Shown here in pieces: positions 58,788 through 64,000 of a stretch of 64,000 bases of DNA. The stretch's first letter is position 1. Each line of letters starts with the position of its first letter. Below the pieces are notes generated by a model, which searched no databases, had not been told where the DNA came from, and saw nothing but the letters and a program-made list of their open reading frames with translations. The translations under genes and the position numbers were made by a program. Location of the stretch: NCBI GenBank assembly GCA_035464655.1, contig DATHRZ010000012.1:62001-126000 (forward strand). The letters are read 5' to 3'. The stretch is from JARFPW01 sp035464655 (GTDB lineage: Bacteria; Gemmatimonadota; Gemmatimonadetes; Palauibacterales; Palauibacteraceae).

Positions 58788-61462
58788 GCCCCGCTCGCCA
58801 CCGCGAGGGCGAGTTCGCGCGCGCGCTCCGTAGCCTGCGCGAGCGCCCCCTCGACGCTCCCCTCGTCACCGACGCCGCCCTGGGCGAGATGAGGGCGGCC
58901 ACCGCCGCCGGAACCGGTAGCCCCGCTCGCGGCGCGCACCAGGTCGCCGGCCTTCAGGCCACGGGCGATCCAGTCGTCCGACACGACGGCCAGGAAAGCG
59001 TCCTTTCCACCGGTCTGCGCTACGTGAACGATCGCCGCCCCGGACGGGATTCGGGCGCGAAGCAGATCGCCGAGTTCCGCCAGGTCGCCGCCCTCGCTCA
59101 CCTCGATGCTCCCGCTGACCAGTCGGCCGCCACCTGGCAGCTCCTCGGCCTCGTCGACCAGGCGTCCGGCCGCGCCTGCCGCGTCCGCGCCCCGCTGCTC
59201 CGCCAGCGCGACCTCGAGGCGATCGGCCTCCTCGCGCAGGTTCGAGATCCTGCGGCGCAAATCGCGGCGGGACACCCCGAGCTCCCGGGCCAACTCGTCC
59301 AGTTCGGCTTCCGCGTCGAGCGCCATCCGCCAGGCTCGCCGACCCGTCACCGCCTCGATGCGGCGGATGCCGGCCGCGACCCCCGTCTCGGAGACGATCC
59401 GGAACTGGCCGATCTGACCGGTGCTGCGTACGTGACAGCCGCCGCACAGTTCGAGGCTCGTGCCCGGAACAGCCACGACGCGCACTTCATCGCCGTACTT
59501 CTCGCCGAACAGCGCCATCGCGCCCGCATCCAACGCCTCGCGGTACGGCCGTCGATCGATCTCGACCGGCGCATTCTCGAGAATCCACTCGTTGACCTGT
59601 CGCTCGACCTCGAGCCGTTGCTCGGCGCTCATCGGACCGGTGTGCGAAAAGTCGAACCGCAACCGATCGGGCGCGACCAGCGAACCGGCCTGCTGGACGT
59701 GCTCGCCCAGGGTGTCGCGCAGGGCGGCGTGGAGCAGGTGCGTGGCCGTGTGGTTGCGCTCCGTGTCACGCCGATCGCGGCGCGCGACCCGGGCGAGCAC
59801 GGCGTCGACGTCCGGCGGGAGCTCGGCGTCGGACGACACGGCGGCGACGACCACCTGTCCGCGCTCGTTTCGCGTCACGGCGCGGACGTCCGCCGTCCAC
59901 CCGTCTCCGGAGAGCCGGCCCGTGTCGCTGACCTGGCCACCCGCCTCGATGTAGAACGGATTCCGCGCCAGCACGAACAGCCCGGTCCGCCCCTCGCCGG
60001 AGCGTCGATAGGCCAGGACCGGCGTCTCGACGGAAAGCTCCTCGTAGCCCACGAAATCCTGCGCGGCATCTGCCGTGAGGCGCTGCGCCGTCTCGAGCGT
60101 GTCGGGGTCGAGGACCGAGTCCCGCCCTCCGCCGCCGGGCATCGCGCTGCCCTCGCGCGAGCGTTCGCGCTGCGCCTCGAGCGCCCGCTCGAAGCCGGCG
60201 CGCTCGACCTCGTACCCGCGCTCGGTGGCCATCAGCTCGGTGAGGTCGAGCGGGAAGCCGTACGTATCGTAGAGCTTGAAGGCGTCTTCACCAGAGATCG
60301 TGCCGGTAGCCCCCTCGGGCGCCACTTCGTCGAACCGGCTCATCCCCGCGTCGATCGTCGCGAGGAAGCGCTCCTCTTCGGCCCGCGTGGCGCCGGCGAG
60401 ATGGTCGCGGCGCGCGGCGAGCTCGGGATAGACGTCCGACATCTGATCCACCACGACGTCGACGAGGGCGTCGAGCGTCGGTTCGCGACGGCCGAGCAGC
60501 CACGCGTAGCGCCCCGCCCGCCGCAGGATGCGCCGCAACACGTACCCGCGGCCCTCGTTGGACGGGAACACCCCGTCGGCCAGCATGAACGCGACGGCGC
60601 GCGAGTGATCGGCCAGCACACGGAACGGGAGGCCCTCTTCCCAGTCTTCGGGCGCCGTGGAGTAGGAGCGGCCGACGATCGCTTCCGCCCGTTCGATCAG
60701 GGGCAGGAAGAGGTCGGTGTGATAGGTCGTCGAGGTGCCCTGGAGGATCGCGGCGATCCGCTCGAGTCCCGCCCCCGTGTCGATGGACGGCTTCGGAAGC
60801 GGCACGTCGCCCTCGGGGCCCCGGTTGAACTGCATGAACACCAGGTTCCAGATCTCCATGAACTCGTCGGCCTCGCCCAGCGCCTCGAACTCCTCGGGAG
60901 ACAGGTCTAGCGTCGCGCCTGAGGGCCGCTTGTCGTAGTGGATCTCGGAGCACGGACCGCAGGGCCCGGTCTCGCCCATCTGCCAGAAGTTGTCCTTGTC
61001 GCCGAGCCGCAGAACCCGGGAGGGCGGGATGCCCGTCACCTCGGGCCACAGCGCCGCCGCTTCGTCGTCGGAATAGTGGACGGTGGCCCACAGTCGATCG
61101 GGTTCGAGGCCGATCTCGTCGGTGACGAACCGCCAGGCGAAGTCGATCGCCTCCCGCTTGAAGTAGTCGCCGAACGAGAAATTGCCGAGCATCTCGAAGA
61201 AGGTATGGTGCCGCGCCGTGCGGCCGACTTCTTCGAGGTCGTTGTGCTTCCCGCTGACGCGAAGGCACTTTTGCGACGTCACGGCACGCGCGGCGGGCCG
61301 CTCCCTGTCGCCGACGAACACGTCCTTGAACTGGACCATGCCGGCGTTCGTGAACAGTAGCGTCGGGTCGTCGCCCGGAACGAGCGGGCCACTCGGAAGA
61401 TGCACGTGTCCCTGGCGCTCGAAGAACTCGATGAATCGGGTGCGGACTTCGCTGGCTTTCAT
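58784..61462 (-). CDS. alaS: Alanine-tRNA ligase
   Basis: 892 residues, usual length. It begins MKASEVRTRFIEFFERQGH. The catalytic domain has SQKCLRVSGKHNDLEEVG, HHTFFEMLGNFSFGDYFK and STDTGAGLERI-like PSIDTGAGLERIAA. The editing domain has HTATHLLHAAL and the zinc-binding CGGCHVR. The C-Ala domain ends with GGGGRPHLAQGG. ATG 61462 is chosen by the family N-terminus; the upstream open frame is unrelated. Confidence 0.97.
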   Translation of the reverse strand: MKASEVRTRFIEFFERQGHVHLPSGPLVPGDDPTLLFTNAGMVQFKDVFVGDRERPAARAVTSQKCLRVSGKHNDLEEVGRTARHHTFFEMLGNFSFGDYFKREAIDFAWRFVTDEIGLEPDRLWATVHYSDDEAAALWPEVTGIPPSRVLRLGDKDNFWQMGETGPCGPCSEIHYDKRPSGATLDLSPEEFEALGEADEFMEIWNLVFMQFNRGPEGDVPLPKPSIDTGAGLERIAAILQGTSTTYHTDLFLPLIERAEAIVGRSYSTAPEDWEEGLPFRVLADHSRAVAFMLADGVFPSNEGRGYVLRRILRRAGRYAWLLGRREPTLDALVDVVVDQMSDVYPELAARRDHLAGATRAEEERFLATIDAGMSRFDEVAPEGATGTISGEDAFKLYDTYGFPLDLTELMATERGYEVERAGFERALEAQRERSREGSAMPGGGGRDSVLDPDTLETAQRLTADAAQDFVGYEELSVETPVLAYRRSGEGRTGLFVLARNPFYIEAGGQVSDTGRLSGDGWTADVRAVTRNERGQVVVAAVSSDAELPPDVDAVLARVARRDRRDTERNHTATHLLHAALRDTLGEHVQQAGSLVAPDRLRFDFSHTGPMSAEQRLEVERQVNEWILENAPVEIDRRPYREALDAGAMALFGEKYGDEVRVVAVPGTSLELCGGCHVRSTGQIGQFRIVSETGVAAGIRRIEAVTGRRAWRMALDAEAELDELARELGVSRRDLRRRISNLREEADRLEVALAEQRGADAAGAAGRLVDEAEELPGGGRLVSGSIEVSEGGDLAELGDLLRARIPSGAAIVHVAQTGGKDAFLAVVSDDWIARGLKAGDLVRAASGATGSGGGGRPHLAQGGVGDEGSVEGALAQATERARELALAVASGA

Positions 61463-61493
61463 CTGGTCAATATGGCGGGCCGGTGGGGCGTTC

Positions 61494-61985
61494 TCAATCG
61501 ACCAGGCGGGACGGAGGGTCGGGCGGACCGACGCTCCCGGCCGGCAGGGTCTCGGCCACGACCGTCCGAACCACGGGCGGCGGGAAGCCTCGACGAGCCA
61601 GATAGCCCATGAGGCGGCGCCGGGCGGCCTCGGTCTCGACGCCACCGAGCGCTTTCACGCGCTTGTCCGCGAGCCGCCGCGCCAGGTCGGTCTCGTCGAG
61701 CCCGGATTCGGCGAACGCCTCGTCGATCGCGGCCTCTGCGAGGTCGCCGTCGACGCCCTTCCGAAACAGTTCCGAGCGCAACGCGCGACGCCCCTTCGGA
61801 CGCAGCCTCAGCCGATCTCGCACGTGTGCGAGGGCAAAGGCCCGGTCGTCGAGATAGCCGAGCTCACGGCAACGCAGCAGGGCCGACGCCGTGGCGGAGG
61901 GAGCATGGCCGGCGCGGAGCAGCCTTCTCTTTAATTCACTTTCACTGCGAGCACGGAACGACAACAGTTCCAATGCTTTATCCAT
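61494..61985 (-). CDS. recX: Regulatory protein RecX
   Basis: 163-residue inhibitor of RecA filaments built from tandem three-helix repeats: ALELLSFRARSESELKRRLLRAG, GYLDDRAFALAHVRDRLRLRPKGRRALRSEL and ARRRLMGYLARRGFPPPVV. It follows recA by 56 bases, the common recA-recX order, and precedes alaS. Confidence 0.92.
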   Translation of the reverse strand: MDKALELLSFRARSESELKRRLLRAGHAPSATASALLRCRELGYLDDRAFALAHVRDRLRLRPKGRRALRSELFRKGVDGDLAEAAIDEAFAESGLDETDLARRLADKRVKALGGVETEAARRRLMGYLARRGFPPPVVRTVVAETLPAGSVGPPDPPSRLVD

Positions 61986-62041
61986 AGCCGTCCGGTGCTC
62001 GTCAACGTCGGCCCCGGACGGCCCTTCCGGGCGTGGATCCG

Positions 62042-63097
<1,056 letters not shown>

Positions 63098-63160
63098 CGT
63101 TCCTCGCTGTCGAAATTCAGGATTGCGGGTGTCTCGGCCGGGGTAGCCGGCACGAGACCC

Positions 63161-63189
63161 ATGATAGAACACCCCTCCGACTTTCGCAA
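63161..63189 (-). promoter_or_regulatory. Sigma-70-type promoter of recA
   Basis: On the minus strand TTGCGA (63189-63184), 17 bases, TATCAT (63166-63161), 64 bases before the recA ATG. I looked for a LexA operator; CGAACAAATTGCG overlapping the -35 resembles half of a Gram-positive-type SOS box but the second half does not match. Confidence 0.72.
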
Positions 63190-63367
63190 TTTGTTCGGGT
63201 CGGGCCCGAAGCGTCCAAACGGAACTTCGCACCCGTGGCTCAGCTTCCGGCCCCGCATCAACCGGACGTCATCCGCCTTGCCGCCATAAGCGACGAGCTG
63301 GCCGCGGTACGCGAGGCGTGGGCCCCCGACGCACTCGACGTGGAAGAGATCGAGATCGCGCCGCGGT

Positions 63368-63474
63368 CCGACATCGCCGTGTAACGCGAGGCGCTGGCCC
63401 GGGTGAAAAAATGAAGGGAGCGGCCCGTCTTGCGGCCGCTCCCTTCCCGACGTCGCCGTGAACGCGAGGTCGCT
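63368..63474. repeat. Imperfect direct repeat flanking the dodecin terminator
   Basis: Two 28-base copies, 63368-63395 and 63447-63474, share CCGAC, TCGCCGTG, ACGCGAGG and CGCT, with one substitution and two balancing one-base indels. The dodecin terminator hairpin lies between them. Confidence 0.55.
63404..63446 (-). terminator. Intrinsic terminator of the dodecin gene
   Basis: Perfect 13-bp stem (63413-63425 with 63434-63446, GAAGGGAGCGGCC) and an eight-base loop. On the minus strand it is followed directly by ATTTTTTC, a run of six U. It lies 50 bases after the dodecin stop. Confidence 0.85.
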
Positions 63475-63496
63475 ACCCTTGTCGCACTGCCGTCAT

Positions 63497-63700
63497 TCAG
63501 TCGTTCAGCACGAACGTGACCTTCATGTTCACGCGGTACGCTTTGATCTTCCCATCCTCGCAGTCCACCGTTTGCTGCTGTATCCAGGCGCCCTTGATGC
63601 CTTTGAGCGTCTTGTCCGCCCGGGCGATGCCCTTACGGATGGCGTCTTCGAAGCTTTCGGTGGATGAGGAGGTGATCTCGGTAACCTTGGCGACGGACAT
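63497..63700 (-). CDS. Dodecin-family small flavoprotein
   Basis: 67 residues. MSVAKVTEITSSSTESFEDA, the helix IRKGIARADKTLKGIKGAWI and the strand KIKAYRVNMKVTFVLND match dodecin, a dodecameric flavin-storage protein. The Trp and Gln residues that stack on flavins in dodecins are present in GAWIQQQ. ATG 63700 has AAGGAGGG upstream; the open frame above it is not family-like. It is monocistronic, with a strong terminator downstream. Confidence 0.93.
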   Translation of the reverse strand: MSVAKVTEITSSSTESFEDAIRKGIARADKTLKGIKGAWIQQQTVDCEDGKIKAYRVNMKVTFVLND

Positions 63701-63857
63701 GTCGCCCTCCTTTCGCTGAAGTCTTGCCTGACGCACCGAATCGGTCCCCGCGGGGAGCGGCCGGTGGCTCGGTGTCGGTAATCGCGCCACAACGCGTGGC
63801 CCCCGAAATGTACGTGATCGTCGGCCCAGCGACCAAGCGAACTGCGTCGGCCCCGTC

Positions 63858-64000
63858 CTACGCCATCGCGCCGCGCAGGGCTTCGATCGCGCGGTCGATT
63901 CCCTCGTCGTCCACGTCGCGGTGCGTTACCGCCCGCAGCCAGTCGGCCCCGAGCGCCAGGATCCACACGCCGCGCTCGTGCAGGCGCCGCTCGATCTCGG
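63858..64000 (-). CDS. Threonine-aldolase-like PLP enzyme, C-terminal end only
   Basis: The last 47 codons are in the window, truncated at its right edge. The visible end reads EIERRLHERGVWILALGADW, LRAVTHRDVDDEGIDRAIEAL and stops with GAMA. The RAVTHxDVxDExIDRAI pattern is the usual C-terminus of low-specificity L-threonine aldolases (fold-type I PLP enzymes). The PLP lysine lies outside the window, so related aminotransferases remain possible. Confidence 0.65.
   Translation of the reverse strand, partial: EIERRLHERGVWILALGADWLRAVTHRDVDDEGIDRAIEALRGAMA

Larger units (their letters stand above)
63098..63496. other. Intergenic region between dodecin and recA
   Basis: 399 bases without a convincing gene. 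It holds, in transcription order on the minus strand, the dodecin terminator (63404-63446), an imperfect direct repeat pair around that terminator, about 180 bases with nothing I recognise (63190-63367), and the recA promoter and leader. A 97-codon plus-strand frame (63091-63384) has no recognisable protein features. Confidence 0.7.

Noticed and set aside
58655..60910. 751-codon plus-strand frame opposite alaS
   Set aside because: Antisense of alaS, which has all family motifs.
63167..63200. LexA/SOS box at the recA promoter
   Set aside because: CGAACAAATTGCG matches only the first half of a CGAACN4GTTCG operator; no E. coli-type CTGTN8ACAG site is present either.

Overview
This 64 kb window is a dense, GC-rich bacterial chromosome segment with no insertion sequence, prophage or CRISPR array. 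It looks like a Gram-negative of the Gemmatimonadota or a neighbouring lineage. Supporting signs are a BamA-like outer-membrane barrel protein, a MacAB-type exporter, GmhA (heptose/LPS precursor), BshB1 (bacillithiol), a K+-dependent-type membrane pyrophosphatase, an MglA-like GTPase and SPOR proteins. No 16S rRNA is present, so the phylum is an inference from gene content.

Layout. 1-2337 (+): end of a PTPS-family gene followed by pabB-pabA (folate p-aminobenzoate branch). 2320-4643 (-): comM and an iodotyrosine-deiodinase-like flavoprotein. 4746-15011 (+): EamA transporter, a creatininase relative lacking metal ligands, an exported protein, a four-gene MacAB-like exporter, then bshB1, a cysteine desulfurase and mnmA, which all concern sulfur or thiols. 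From 14912 on, almost everything is on the minus strand: dnaJ-grpE; a long operon dnaX-ybaB-recR-hypothetical-MglA-like-pgsA-pncC-hydrolase headed by an SRP RNA gene; yraN, an RNase Z-like hydrolase, smc and two SPOR proteins; a metallopeptidase/propeller/barrel giant, rsfS and a FakA-DegV fusion; the rpsF-rpsR-DUF2232-like-rplI operon with promoter and structured leader; hppA; prs-rplY-pth with promoter; a thioredoxin-fold DUF255 protein. A plus-strand membrane Ser/Thr kinase (44738-46426) converges on a tRNA-Gln, which separates ispE-UPF0104-pdxJ from prs-rplY-pth. Then come a PAS protein with a hybrid histidine kinase, a poorly conserved gene, and an operon alaS-hypothetical-CpsB-like-gmhA-cca-rarA-hflX. 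The window ends with recX, recA (own promoter), a dodecin with terminator, and the 3' end of a threonine-aldolase-like gene.

The most striking genome-level feature is how genes are joined. At least 21 junctions overlap by exactly four bases in the form NTGA: 12 GTGA, 6 ATGA, 1 TTGA and 2 CTGA. The two CTGA cases (pth and the CpsB-like PHP gene) imply CTG start codons, because the only alternative starts would remove catalytic residues. Promoters that can be read share the form TTGNNN-17-TATCAT/TAACAT. I see no obvious new defence or mobile system; the novelty lies in domain fusions (metallopeptidase-propeller-barrel, FakA-DegV, degenerate P-loop-SPOR), apparent pseudoenzymes, a possible compensated double frameshift at 52.6-52.7 kb, and unusual start codons.
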